A stretch of 64,000 nt of DNA, taken from the NCBI GenBank assembly GCA_964036665.1, contig OZ038528.1:6702501-6766500 (forward strand). Reading direction: 5' to 3'. Positions within the stretch are counted from its first letter, which is position 1; each line of letters begins with the position of its first letter. The notes below the pieces were generated by a model, which saw nothing but the letters and a program-made list of their open reading frames with translations, searched no databases and was not told the origin of the DNA. This DNA is from Gordius sp. MW1 (lineage: Eukaryota > Nematomorpha > Gordioida > Gordea > Gordiidae). This document shows, piece by piece, positions 1 through 10,530 of this stretch. The position numbers and the translations under genes are program-made.

Positions 1-862
1 ACCATTTTTACACCTTTAACTTTATTTATATAAGTATTTCGATGGGAAATACACAAAGCATATTAATGCTCAGCTCTGGTCCTCTATCATAATTATATCA
101 GATTACGACACAAAGTCAATATTTGCTGCCCGTTTGTTAGGCTCTAAACAAGATTATGATTGAGTAAGTCTTACAGTTTTTGATTAGTTAGTACTAATTT
201 ATAGTGTAAATATCTATATTTGGTCAACATTAATTTAAACAAACAAATATTAGCAAGTAGGCTTAGAAGAAGTTCGGACGCGGCCCGGAATCTTGTAATC
301 TTACTATACAACGATTAAGAACGGATCTAAAATATAAAGGATTTAAGAAAAGTTTTAAAATAATTTTTAACATATTATTTTTTTGAATTATCGGAGTAAT
401 TTTTACAATTTTACATCACTAAAAAATTTATTTATACGGATGTGAAAATCACATAAAGCCGAACATTCTCAACTGTCAAAGTATAAAATAAAAATATTAA
501 ATGTGAGGTCTCAGACACCATGCATTTTTATAGGCGATTTATAAAAAGGGGAAATCCAATTAAAGTCCTTACACTAGTTATTTTATTGACAAATCTGCCC
601 ATTTAATAAATAATTTATCCTGTCGTTAATTTGTTTCAATAATGTAATTTATATAAAAGTATGCGTATGCAGGACCTCGGGGCGCTAAGATGAATAGATT
701 AACCCACAGTCTTTAGAATTGTTACAAAATTAGATTTATAATAAAGGGGCTAAAATAAAAACAACATAGTTTTGTTAAAGAGTCATTCATTGGCTTAATT
801 AATCCAACAATGTACACGTCTATACCAAATCCTATAAAACAAAATACCAACTAAAATATAAA
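1..862. other. AT-rich intergenic DNA, no gene seen
   Basis: No reading frame with recognisable protein similarity and no repeat shared with the rest of the window was found here. The composition is AT-rich with scattered stops in all frames. Confidence 0.5.
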
Positions 863-1038
863 CCAGGGCCTTCGGTCCTGGTGGGAAGGGGGAGGGGGGG
901 GAGGGGAAGTGGAGGTGCAGGAGGGAAGGGGGAACGAAATTCATATATACTACGTATAAACGTAGCATATTTGCTATGCAATTTATGGGCGAGAAAGGTG
1001 GGAAGGGGCGAGAATGCCTATAGGGGGGTATAAAATGC
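863..1038 (+). repeat. G-rich repeat with palindromic head (copy 1)
   Basis: It starts with an imperfect palindrome (CCAGGGCC...GGTCCTGG), continues with purine runs of GGGAAGGGGG type and ends with TGGGCGAGAAAGGTGGGAAG and TATAGGGGGGTA. The same block recurs near 2180, 3596 and 48345 and, reversed, near 44065-44125, so it is a dispersed repeat and not a gene. The G-runs could form quadruplexes (inference). Confidence 0.75.
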
Positions 1039-1364
1039 AAAATTATTAGTAAATTATTTATAACCTGCTATAAAACACTTATTTATTTATTGAGGAATAG
1101 GTGTTTTTCATTCATTCTTATTTATCAACTTCTAAATTAATCGAAATGACGAAAGGAACGCAAATAGAGGGTATGACTTTGAAAAAGCCAATAGTCATCC
1201 TTCCAAAACGTACAACTCTCAATTTAAAGTTTTTATGATACTGTATAAATTTAAACAATTTGGTGTAGGCGACCCATAATTTGAATTATGACTATAGACT
1301 CTATTGAAATCATGCGCATATGTATAGTATAAACAAGATATTAAAAAAACGAAAAAAATTTCCA
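1039..1364. other. AT-rich spacer, nothing recognised
   Basis: No coding signal and no family shared with other parts of the window was recognised between the G-rich repeat and the first hairpin minisatellite block. Confidence 0.4.
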
Positions 1365-1696
1365 ATCAGACCTTGGCCATTGGTCATTTTTTCCATCACT
1401 TTGACAAGTGGTCATTTTTTTAATGGTTAGCAGACAGATAAAATTATAATCTAGGAAAAAAAATTAATTTTAATCTCACTTTGGCTAGTGGTCATTTTTT
1501 TTATTGGTCGCCAGCAAACGGCCAAATAGCCTATATTTAAAATATAGAAAAAAAAATTTGCTACACTTTGTCCATTGGTCATTTTTTTTATTGGTCAGTA
1601 GCCAAGACACGGTCAAAAAGGATATAAATACATAATAGACGAAAAAAAAATTTCAAATCACAATTTGACCAATGATCATTTTTTCATGGTCAGTTA
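1365..1696 (+). repeat. Hairpin minisatellite block 1
   Basis: Degenerate units carry the signature TTGGCCATTGGTCATTTTTT followed by ATTGGTCAG and often AGCCAG(G)ACACGGTCAAAA. Each unit contains an inverted pair CCAATG...CATTGG around a T-run. The same signature recurs in about eight other blocks across the window, in both orientations. Confidence 0.8.
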
Positions 1697-1911
1697 AAGA
1701 GAACTGCAAAGTCATTTTTTTTCAACCCGAACCCGATCCGAAATTTTTTCAAAATTTTCAACCCGCACCCGACCTGAAAGCATTTTAAATTTTTCAACCC
1801 GAAGCCGACCCGGCCCGACGCGAAAGTGTTAAAAAAAAATTTAACCGAAGCCCTTCCGAATGTGTTTCAAATTTTGGTATCCAACGCGAGAATAAAAAAA
1901 ATTGCAGTGTG

Positions 1912-2078
1912 CATGGGCGTGGCCAGGGGGTAGCAGGAAGGGACGGCTGCCCCCATCTAAATTTAAAAAATCTTAGATATTTTATCAAATTATGGCTAAA
2001 ATTTAAAAAAATGGTCATTTTGCCTTTCCCTTAATCATTATTGCCCCCACTAAGTTCAATTTCCTGGCTACTCTCGTT
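1912..2078 (+). mobile_element. MITE, CATGGGCGTAGCC family (copy 1)
   Basis: A roughly 165-bp repeat begins with CATGGGCGTGGCCAGGGG and ends with CCTGGCTACTC, with an interior of TGGTCATTTTGCC and TTATTGCCCCC. Related copies lie at 11143, 18250, 21855, 42326 and 54676. This copy is shared by both composite elements (1697 and 10531), so it was inside their ancestor. Confidence 0.7.
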
Positions 2079-2179
2079 TAAATTTTAGTCAAGAAATTAA
2101 AGTGCGATTTATGAAACTAATTGATTCCACAGATTTTGATTACTAAAATTATTTTCATGATTTATTATAGATATAAATA

Positions 2180-3595
2180 CGAGGGCCTTCGGCCCTCGTG
2201 GGAAGGGGGAGAAGGGAAGGGAAGAGGGGAAGGGAAGGGGGGACGACTCATCTGTACTTCGTATAAATGTATCATATTTGCTATGCAATTTATGGGCGAG
2301 AAAGGTGGGAAGGGGCGAGAATGCCTATAGGGGGGTATTAAATGCCTAATAATTAGTTAATTATTTATACAAATTTTCCATTTATAGGCAAAATGTAATA
2401 TAGGCAAGGGTTAGGGTTAGATTTAGTGTTTGCATCTAGTTGCGTATTACATTAGTTTTTATGGCCTTTAGTGATTATGGGTCTAACAAACATTATATTA
2501 TAAAACATCACAATGTTAAGAATTTGCAGAATTGTTGGGAGAAATTTTTTGTTGAATTTGAACAATTTTTAATTAAAAAAATCAAAAATTTGGCCAATGG
2601 TCATTTTTTCTCTATTGGTCAGTACAGATACTCTATGAGTCAATGATAGCCAAAAAAACGGAAAAAATAATTTTGATACTCACTTTGGTCAATGATCATT
2701 TTTTTCCATTGGTCAGCAGCCAGCACACGGTAAAAGTGGATATAAATTCATAAGAGTAAAAAAAAACGAAAAAAAAATTTTCGAATCACATTTTGGCCAT
2801 TGGTCATTTTTTTCCATTGGTCAGCAGCCAGGACACGGTAAAAGTGGATATAAATTCATAATAGTCAAAAAAAAAACGAAAAAAAAATTTTCGAATCAAT
2901 TTTGGCCAATGGTCATTTTATTCCATTGGTCAGCAGCCAGCGGACGGCCAAAAAGTCATAATAGCAATGGTAGGAACAGGAACAATCATAATAGTCAAAA
3001 AAACGAAAAAAATAATTTCGATTCACATTTTAGCCATTGGTCATTATTTCCATCGGTCAGGAGCCAGCGGACGGCCAAAAAGTCATAATAGCAATGGTAG
3101 TAACAGAAACAATCATAATAGTCAAAAAAAAACGAAAAAATAAACTCGGATTCACATTTTGGCCAATGGTCATTTTTTTCATTGGTCAGCAGCCAGCCGA
3201 CGGCCAAAAAGTCTTATTATCAATGATAGTAACAAGAACAATCATAAGAGTCAAAAAAAAACTCCTGGATTCTAACCCAAAAACTAGTTAAATTGCATAG
3301 CAATCAAAAGTAAACAACTTTTATTTATGTTTATTATATAATAATTTAACGTAGCAATTAAAACCCGACCCCGCCCGAAAGCGAGGGAGATAGAGATGAG
3401 GGGTGGGGCACCTCTTATGCATTAATTTAAAAAATAACACAGCGAGGGAGATAGAGATGAGGCGTGGGGCACCTCTTTCTCATGCATTAATTTAAAAAAT
3501 CGATAACCTAATATACCCAATGCAAATAGATAGGGAGGGTAGACAACGGACAACGGACAACCAAAAAACGAGCCCATAAATTGCATAGCAATTAA
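2180..3595 (+). repeat. Inserted tandem unit A (G-rich head to TTGCATAGCAATTAA tail)
   Basis: The unit starts with the perfect palindrome CGAGGGCCTTCGGCCCTCG, followed by the G-rich tract, a region containing GGGTTAGGGTTAG, the hairpin minisatellite array (2590-3250), and a TTCTAACCCAAAAACTAGTT segment. It then has duplicated GAGGGAGATAGAGATGAGG blocks and a tail ending AATTGCATAGCAATTAA. Unit B follows head-to-tail. No protein similarity was recognised in any frame. Confidence 0.7.
2590..3270 (+). repeat. Hairpin minisatellite array within unit A
   Basis: Six signature units start near 2590, 2682, 2800, 2901, 3030 and 3161, with spacing of about 92-131 bases. The longer units share GGACGGCCAAAAAGTC and ACAATCATAATAGTCAAAAA. 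Short open frames across it (for example 3037-3291) come from the repeat and are not genes. Confidence 0.8.
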
Positions 3596-5251
3596 GGCCC
3601 TTTTTAAAGGGGGAGAAGGGAAGGGAAGAGGGGAATTGAAGGGGGGACGACTCATCTGTACTTCGTATAAATGTATCATATTTGCTATGCAATTTATGGG
3701 CGAGAAAGGTGGGAAGGGGCGAGAATGCCTATAGGGGGGTATTAAATGCCTAATGATTAATTAATTATTTATACAAATTTTCCATTATAGGCAAAATGAT
3801 ATAGGCAAAATGTAATATAGGCAAGGGTTAGGGTTAGATTTAGTGTTTGCATCTAGTTGCGTATTACATTAGTTTTTATTGATTATGGGTCTAACAAACA
3901 TTATATTATAAAACAACACAATGTTAAGAATTTGCAGAATTGTTGGGAGAAATGTTTTGTTGAATTTGAACAATTTTTAATTAAAAAAATCAAAAATTTG
4001 GCCAATGGTCACTTTTTCTCTATTGGTCAGTACCAACAGATACTCTATAAGTCAATGATAGCCAAAAAAATGGAAAAAAAAATTTTGATGCTCACTTTGG
4101 CCAATGGTCATTTTTTTCCATTGGTCAGCTGCCAGGACACGGTAAAAGTGGATATAAATTCATAATAGTCAAAAAAAACGAAAAAAAAGTTTTCGAATCA
4201 CATTTTGGCCAATGGTCATTTTATTCCATTGGTCAACAGCCAGCGGACGGCCAAAAAGTGATAATAGCAATGGTAGGAACAGGAACAATCATAATAGTCA
4301 AAAAAAAACGAAAAAAATATTTTCGATTCACATTTTGGCCAATGTTCATTTTTTCCATCGGTCAGGAGCCAGCGGACGGCCAAAAAGTCATAATAGCAAT
4401 GGTAGTAACAGGAACAATCATAATAGTCAAAAAAAACGAAAAAATAAACTCGGATTCACATTTTGGCGAATGGTCATTTTTTTTTAGTGGTCAGCAGCCA
4501 ACGGACGGCCAAAAAGTCTTATTATCAATGATAGTAACAAGAACAATCATAAGAGTCAAAAAAACCCGGGATTCTAACCCAAAAACTAGTTAAATTGCAT
4601 AGCAATTAAAAGTAAACAACTTTTATTTATGTTTATTATATAACATTGGTCAGCAGCCAGCGGACGGCCAAAAAGTCATAATAGCAATGGTAGAAACAGG
4701 AACAATCATAATAGTCAAAAAAAAACGAAAAAAATAATTTCGATTCACATTTTGGCCAATGGTCATTTTTTTCATTGGTCAGCAGCCAGCGGACGGCCAA
4801 AAATTCTTATTATCAATGATAGTAACAAGAACAATCATAAGAGTCAAAAAAACTCCGGGATTCTAACCCCAAAACTAGTTAAATTGCATAGCAATTAAAA
4901 AGTAAACAACTTTTATTTATGTTTATTATATAACTAGTTAAATTGCATAGCATTAAAAGTAAACAACTTTTATCTATGTTTATTATATAATAGATAATTT
5001 AACAAATCTTATATATAACACACCGAGGGAGATAGAGATGAGGGGTGGGGCACCTCTTATGCATTAATTTAAAAAATAACACAGCGAGGGAGATAGAGAT
5101 GAGGGGTGGGGCACCTCTTTCTCATGCATTAATTTAAAAAATCGATAACCTAATAACCCAATGCAAATAGATAGGGAGGGTAACGGACAACGGACGGACG
5201 GACAACGGACGGACAACCAAAAAACGAGCCCACAAATTGCATAGCAATTAA
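3596..5251 (+). repeat. Inserted tandem unit B
   Basis: This is a second head-to-tail copy of unit A: G-rich head, the GGGTTAGGGTTAG segment (about 3825), hairpin array (3998-4860), GAGGGAGATAGAGATGAGG blocks and the tail AATTGCATAGCAATTAA at 5236-5251. The head palindrome is decayed (GGCCCTTTTTAAAGGGGG). The array contains an extra partial duplication around 4645-4900. Confidence 0.7.
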
Positions 5252-5791
5252 TATATATGATAGCATACAGTATCAGGTCACATTCAATTTGAAATATAGA
5301 GTTTTGCAAATGAATCATTTAATAAATTTAAACATAATCTTATTTGTTTTCTGAATATATATCTATGTAGTTTAGATTAATAATGAACTACCACTTCACA
5401 CTATTTAAATACAATTTAAAAATATTATTTTGTTGATATATTTTACCTTTCACGAGTCAAATTTAAATTTGCGTCCAATAAAACAATCAGATTTGAAATT
5501 TAAATTAACTTAATGAATATCTTCAATTATAAATTTCAATATTAATTAAAAAATATTATACATAATAGCATTATTTTTAAAGATATGTCCCGTGTTCTGC
5601 AATGTGAGATTCATAACCCTTGACCCAACACTTTAAATTTACCCCGACCTGACCCTAAAGCATATTAAAATTTTCAACCCGAACCCGACCCGAAAGCATT
5701 TCAAAATTTTTAACCCGAACCCAAAGACATTTCAAAACTTGCGACCCGAACCCGACCCGATATCAGGTCGGGTCACCCGTGCAGTTCTCTA

Positions 5792-5875
5792 CCCTATGCC
5801 CTCCCCTAGAAGATCCTATGCCTCTACTGATATGGGTCCCTGTGCCCCCCCCTACAAAAGCCTGTGCCTCTACTG
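5792..5875 (+). repeat. tRNA-like repeat head, interrupted by a LINE
   Basis: This is the left part of the CCTATGCCTCTACTGATATGG repeat family. It stops at TGCCTCTACTG, where the (TATG)n tail of the LINE begins. The missing half resumes at 8580 as TGCCTCTACAG followed by ATGTGGGTTCAAATCCCGG. Confidence 0.75.
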
Positions 5876-7183
5876 TATGTATGTATGTATGTATGTATGT
5901 ATGTATGTATGTATGTATGTATGTATGTATGTATGTATGTATGTATGTATGTATGTATGTATGTATGTATGTATGTATGTATGTATGTATGTATGTATGT
6001 ATGTATGTATGTATGTATGTATGTATGTATGTATGTATGTATGTATGTATGTATGTATGTATGTATGTATGTATGTATGTATGTATGTATGTATGTATGT
6101 ATGTATGTATGTATGTATGTATGTATGTATGTATGTATGTATGTATGTATGTATGTATGTATGTATGTATGTATGTATGTATGTATGTATGTATGTATGT
6201 ATGTATGTATGTATGTATGTATGTATGTATGTATGTATGTATGTATGTATGTATGTATGTATGTATGTATGTATGTATGTATGTATGTATGTATGTATGT
6301 ATGTATGTATGTATGTATGTATGTATGTATGTATGTATGTATGTATGTATGTATGTATGTATGTATGTATGTATGTATGTATGTATGTATGTATGTATGT
6401 ATGTATGTATGTATGTATGTATGTATGTATGTATGTATGTATGTATGTATGTATGTATGTATGTATGTATGTATGTATGTATGTATGTATGTATGTATGT
6501 ATGTATGTATGTATGTATGTATGTATGTATGTATGTATGTATGTATGTATGTATGTATGTATGTATGTATGTATGTATGTATGTATGTATGTATGTATGT
6601 ATGTATGTATGTATGTATGTATGTATGTATGTATGTATGTATGTATGTATGTATGTATGTATGTATGTATGTATGTATGTATGTATGTATGTATGTATGT
6701 ATGTATGTATGTATGTATGTATGTATGTATGTATGTATGTATGTATGTATGTATGTATGTATGTATGTATGTATGTATGTATGTATGTATGTATGTATGT
6801 ATGTATGTATGTATGTATGTATGTATGTATGTATGTATGTATGTATGTATGTATGTATGTATGTATGTATGTATGTATGTATGTATGTATGTATGTATGT
6901 ATGTATGTATGTATGTATGTATGTATGTATGTATGTATGTATGTATGTATGTATGTATGTATGTATGTATGTATGTATGTATGTATGTATGTATGTATGT
7001 ATGTATGTATGTATGTATGTATGTATGTATGTATGTATGTATGTATGTATGTATGTATGTATGTATGTATGTATGTATGTATGTATGTATGTATGTATGT
7101 ATGTATGTATGTATGTATGTATGTATGTATGTATGTATGTATGTATGTATGTATGTATGTATGTATGTATGTATGTATGTATG
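5876..7183. repeat. Perfect tetranucleotide array (TATG)n, about 327 units
   Basis: It is an uninterrupted (TATG/CATA)n tract of 1308 bases; I saw no variant unit. On the minus strand it is the 3' tail of the LINE that follows. It is open in several frames on both strands because the repeat contains no stop; these frames (repeating MYVC or HTYI) are not genes. Confidence 0.97.
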
Positions 7184-8579
7184 AGTGCCGCGAAGAGGCC
7201 AAGAGCTAAGTTAGTGCAATCTAAGGTTTGGCCCCTTTTCACGCCAAATGGCCCATAAGGCCACGTTGGTGACAACGTGTGTAATGTTCCTAGCATGTTA
7301 ATATGTAATACCCAACTCCATGAGAATTAAAGAGTACTTTGTAGGCGAGCTTATTATGAATAAGATGTACGCGCCCTTGTAGTTGAAAGACAGGATAGTT
7401 TTTTCTTTGAGAACTCTATCCATAGTTTACTATCTGGCATTATTGTCAGCATTGATTCCCAGTCCTGACCCAATAATTGAGTTTCACGAAGAGTCTTGTG
7501 AAGCCAACTGCCGTTGCACTTCAAGCCCCTTGGTGAAGGAGGATACCAGAACAAGGAAAGACAGGCAATAATTTGTACCTCTCTTTCGAGCCTGATGTGC
7601 TAAAAAATACCACTTCCATGTTAACATATATTTTTAACCGGAGGAATTTTACGACGCATCCACAGATTTTCGTTTGTTATCGATGCCGGATAAAAGATTC
7701 GACATACGATTCGTAGCGTTTTGTTAATGTTAACTTAGAGTTTTTTTTATGCCGGGGGCACGCAACGACCAAGATTCGCACCCATAAAGAAGGGTCGGTA
7801 GAATCATAACTTTAAAAATCCTCAAACGGGTGTTGAGGACCAGTTGGCGTGAGCGCCAGATTGCCTAACAAGAGTAAAATTTTACAAGGGTTCGCCGGAG
7901 CTTTAATTTTAAGTCTCCGTCAGCATAGTATCCTCTGTTAGTTCTACTCTTGATACCTAACTCTGTGGGATGCTGGTACTGGGTTAGTTTCAATAATTTA
8001 ACTCCTCTAGCATCTATATACAACCCTGCTTGTTTCGCCTGAGTAGCAAATCTATCAACCATCGTTGAGTCTGTGACACAGACGAAGCGATAAGGCATAT
8101 ATCGTCCGCAAAAAGTAGTGATGATATGTTGATACCGTTTACATTGATGCCATCGTAACCAAGGCTTTACGATCAAGTCCATCGCTATTATAAAAAGAAG
8201 AGGGGACAGTGGACAGCCCTGTCTAACTCCCACTGTCACCGGGATCGGGTCTGATTTGTGTTGTAGGTGTGATATTATCACTTTCATAGCCTTGTAGATC
8301 AGGAAGATCATAAGGATTTTTGGGGATTCCCAATAGACCTAGCGACTCCCAAATATAAAGATGGGAAAGGGAGTCAAACGCTTTGCAGGCTACGATTCGG
8401 GCTTTTTATTATGTTGAATAGTTGGTGAGTGTTATTTAAGCGAGCCGCCGCCTCTGCTCATTAGTTCTCGAATTAATATAAGCAATTTTATCCTTTCTTA
8501 TGCTTGACTTGATGCGTTTTTTGAGGGCTGACAGGCAAGAGCATTTGTAGGGGATGTTATTATCATCAAAAAAATACCA
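7184..8579 (-). mobile_element. LINE copy A1, 3' portion with reverse transcriptase remnants
   Basis: Read on the minus strand, 8579 to about 8412 encodes a linker-like segment. From 8411 the reverse transcriptase domain follows: a KAFDSL block, then VRQGCPLSPLL (within 7865-8311), then an FADD catalytic block in another frame. A C-terminal region follows down to 7350. Frame changes and stops make it non-functional. Together with the array, the insertion is bounded by near-identical 11-base repeats TGCCTCTACTG (5865-5875) and TGCCTCTACAG (8580-8590). These look like its target duplication. Copy A2 lies inverted at 44145-47388. Confidence 0.85.
7865..8311 (-). pseudogene. Reverse transcriptase fragment of LINE A1
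   Basis: This is a 148-codon open segment containing GVRQGCPLSPLLFIIAMD, the conserved region of non-LTR reverse transcriptases. The frame leaves the true coding frame shortly after, because the FADD active-site block is read in a different frame. The same slip is present in copy A2, so both descend from an already broken copy. Confidence 0.85.
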
Positions 8580-9568
8580 TGCCTCTACAGATGTGGGTTC
8601 AAATCCCGGCGAGGGCAAATTCCTAATTGCTGGTTCAATGCCCGGAGAGGGCAAAAATTTTTTTTTAAATTAAATTAATATATTCTTGTTAATACCATTA
8701 ATAATGAGACTTTTTGACCATGTCCTGGCTACTGACCAATGAAAAAATGACCATTGGCCAAATTGTGAGTCGAATTTTTTATTCATCCCTTATGTATATC
8801 CATTTTGACCGTGTCCTGGCTACTGACCATGAAAAAATGACCATTGGCCTAAGTATAAATTGAAATTTTTTTTTCTCGTTTTTGAATTGCTATATTAGGT
8901 TAACATTGATAATTACCTATGCCCCCCCCTACAAGGGCCTATGCCTCTACTAATATGGGTCCCTGTGCCCCCCCCACAAAGGCTTATGCCTCTACTGATG
9001 TGGGTTCAAATCCCGGAGAGGGCAAAAATTTTTTTATTTTTTTTAAATTAATATATTGCTCTTGTTAATACCATTGATAATATGCTTTTTGGCCGTCCGC
9101 TGTCTCCTGACCAATGAATAAAATGACTATTGGCCAAATTTGAATCGAATTTTTTTTCTCGTTTTTTGAATTGCTATATTGGGTTAACATTTATAATTAC
9201 CTATGCTTCTACTGATATGAGTCCCTAGGTTTCCCCCCCCCCCCACAAAGGCTTATGCCTCTACTGTTGTGGGTTCAAATCCCGGAGAGGGCAAATTTTT
9301 TTTATTTTTATTTTAATTAATATACTGTTCTTGTTAATACCATTGATAATTTGACTTTTTGACCGTGTCCTGGCTACTGACCAATGAAAAAATGACCATT
9401 GGCCAAATTGTGATCCGAAATTTTTTTTTCGTTTTTTTTTCGTTTTTTTCATCTATTATGTATTTATTTTTATATCCTTTTTGACCGTGTCCTGGCTACT
9501 GACCAATAAAAAAAATAACGATTGGCCAAAGTATAAATCGAAATTTTTTTTTCGTTTTTGAATTGGTA
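8580..9568 (+). repeat. Tandem tRNA-like heads with hairpin minisatellites
   Basis: Successive units start near 8580, 8899 and 9181. Each has GCCTCTACTGATGTGGG, a T-arm-like GGGTTCAAATCCCGG and GAGGGCAAA. A T-rich stretch, a TTGTTAATACCATT segment and the hairpin signature TGACCAATGAAAAAATGACC follow, with the unit closing in GTTAACATTGATAATTACC. The T-arm-like part matches the RNA polymerase III B box closely. The unit resembles a tRNA-derived SINE arranged in tandem. Confidence 0.7.
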
Positions 9569-9576
9569 TATTAGGT

Positions 9577-10304
9577 CAGTGGTTCTTAACCTTTTTATAC
9601 ACGAGGCCCCCAAATATTTTATAATTTGTTTGCGGCCCCCCATTTTTTTCATAATAATTTATATTTGTTATATTATCTATAATATATTGATTTTCTATTA
9701 TTTTTTCATTTTATTATATAATAAACATAAAACACAACTTTATTATTTCATTATCTATTTAAAATTTAGATAGATAATGAAATAATAATAACATAAAAAC
9801 TTCATAAATAAACACTTAAAACTATGTTTAAAATAAAAAATATATGCATTCGGAAATATATTTAATGAGAATGCTGCTGCTGAACATCTTCAGCCAATTT
9901 GTTAATTCTGGGTTCAATTGATTGTAATGCTATCCTCATGCAGGAATCTAGTCGCAATCGATTGCGTTTTATAGTTTTTATATCCACCATAGTTGAGAAG
10001 CCTTTTTCACACAAATATGTACTAGCGAAAGGCAGCAAATTTTGAATTGCTGCTGAAAATAATGGAGGATATTCTGCACGAATTTGTATCCAAAATTGCG
10101 GCAAACTTTTAGTTTTAAACAAAGATTTTAAATTACAATCATTTATTATTTCTAATAATGAATCTTAAGGCAACGAGTAATCCCCTGGTGAGTATTTTTT
10201 CTAAAGCTTTTCTGAATATTTTTATTTTATTCTAAAAAAATTTGGCGGCCCCCGGCAAATTTCTTGCGACCCCCGGGTCGCGACCCCCAGGTTAAGAATC
10301 ACTG
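9577..10304 (-). mobile_element. hAT transposon, internally deleted, with 8-bp target duplication
   Basis: Termini are CAGTGGTTCTTAACCT and AGGTTAAGAATCACTG, a 16-base inverted repeat with one mismatch. They are flanked by identical TATTAGGT at 9569-9576 and 10305-10312. An 8-bp duplication and CAGTG ends are hallmarks of the hAT superfamily. Only the C-terminal transposase part survives. The element sits inside the tRNA-like repeat array, so it is younger than that array. Confidence 0.93.
9862..10122 (-). pseudogene. hAT transposase C-terminal (dimerisation) fragment
   Basis: It is an 86-codon frame with the FW...EYP.L...A...LLPF.STYLCEKGFS pattern and RNRLRLDSCMRIAL. This matches the C-terminal dimerisation region of ZBED/SCAND3-like hAT transposases. 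The zinc finger and the first catalytic residues are missing, so the fragment cannot mobilise itself. It lies wholly inside the 9577-10304 element. Confidence 0.88.
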
Positions 10305-10312
10305 TATTAGGT

Positions 10313-10530
10313 TAACATTGATAATTACCCTATGCCCTTCCCTAGAAGGGCCTATGCCTCTACTGATATGGGTCCCTGCGCCCCCCCCCCCTACAAAAGC
10401 CTATGCCTCTACTGATTCTTAATTGCTGGCTCGATACCCGGAGAGGGCAAAAATTTTTTTTTTAAATTAATATATTGTTCTTGTTAATACCATTAATAAT
10501 ATGACTTTTTGACCGTGTCCTGGCTACTGA
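10313..10530 (+). repeat. tRNA-like repeat unit, continuation after the hAT
   Basis: The sequence resumes the interrupted unit (TAACATTGATAATTACCC, then CCTATGCCTCTACTGATATGG) and ends in a variant T-arm GGCTCGATACCCGGAGAGGG with a partial hairpin unit, where the 1.05-kb element begins. Confidence 0.65.

Larger units (their letters stand above)
1697..5791. mobile_element. 4.1-kb composite inverted-repeat element, hAT-like termini
   Basis: The left end reads AAGAGAACTGCAAAGTC and the right end reads ACCCGTGCAGTTCTCTA, so the termini share an inverted AGAGAACTGC. Both ends continue into the GC-rich CCCGAACCCGACCCGA repeat. Outer parts 1697-2175 and 5255-5791 match, in reverse complement, the 1.05-kb element at 10531-11575. 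The interior 2180-5251 is absent from that relative and is an insertion. No transposase reading frame was found. No clear target duplication is visible, so hAT assignment is inference from the related elements at 30019 and 40141. Confidence 0.65.

Noticed and set aside
2405-2425. Telomere-like GGGTTAGGGTTAG (also at about 3826 and 16796)
   Set aside because: Only two repeats each, inside dispersed elements or an intron; not a telomere or a convincing interstitial telomeric array.
2440-4593. Small open frames across the hairpin minisatellites
   Set aside because: They repeat the same peptide-like pattern (for example FWPMVIFFIGQ) because the DNA unit repeats; overlapping frames look equally open and none matches a protein family.
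5876-7183. CRISPR-like regular repetition
   Set aside because: The arrays here are pure microsatellite or minisatellites without unique spacers, and the DNA is eukaryotic.
5739-7296. Open frames of more than 460 codons (repeating MYVC on plus, HTYI on minus)
   Set aside because: They are translations of the (TATG)n array, which has no stop codon in these frames; they begin and end in transposon flanks and show no protein features.
8596-8620. Functional tRNA gene
   Set aside because: The T-arm and B-box-like part is good, but no full cloverleaf (D-arm and anticodon arm) can be folded; it is a repeat head.
9558-9773. 71-codon plus-strand frame
   Set aside because: It spans the hAT left end and is opposite in strand to the transposase; composition is AT-driven.
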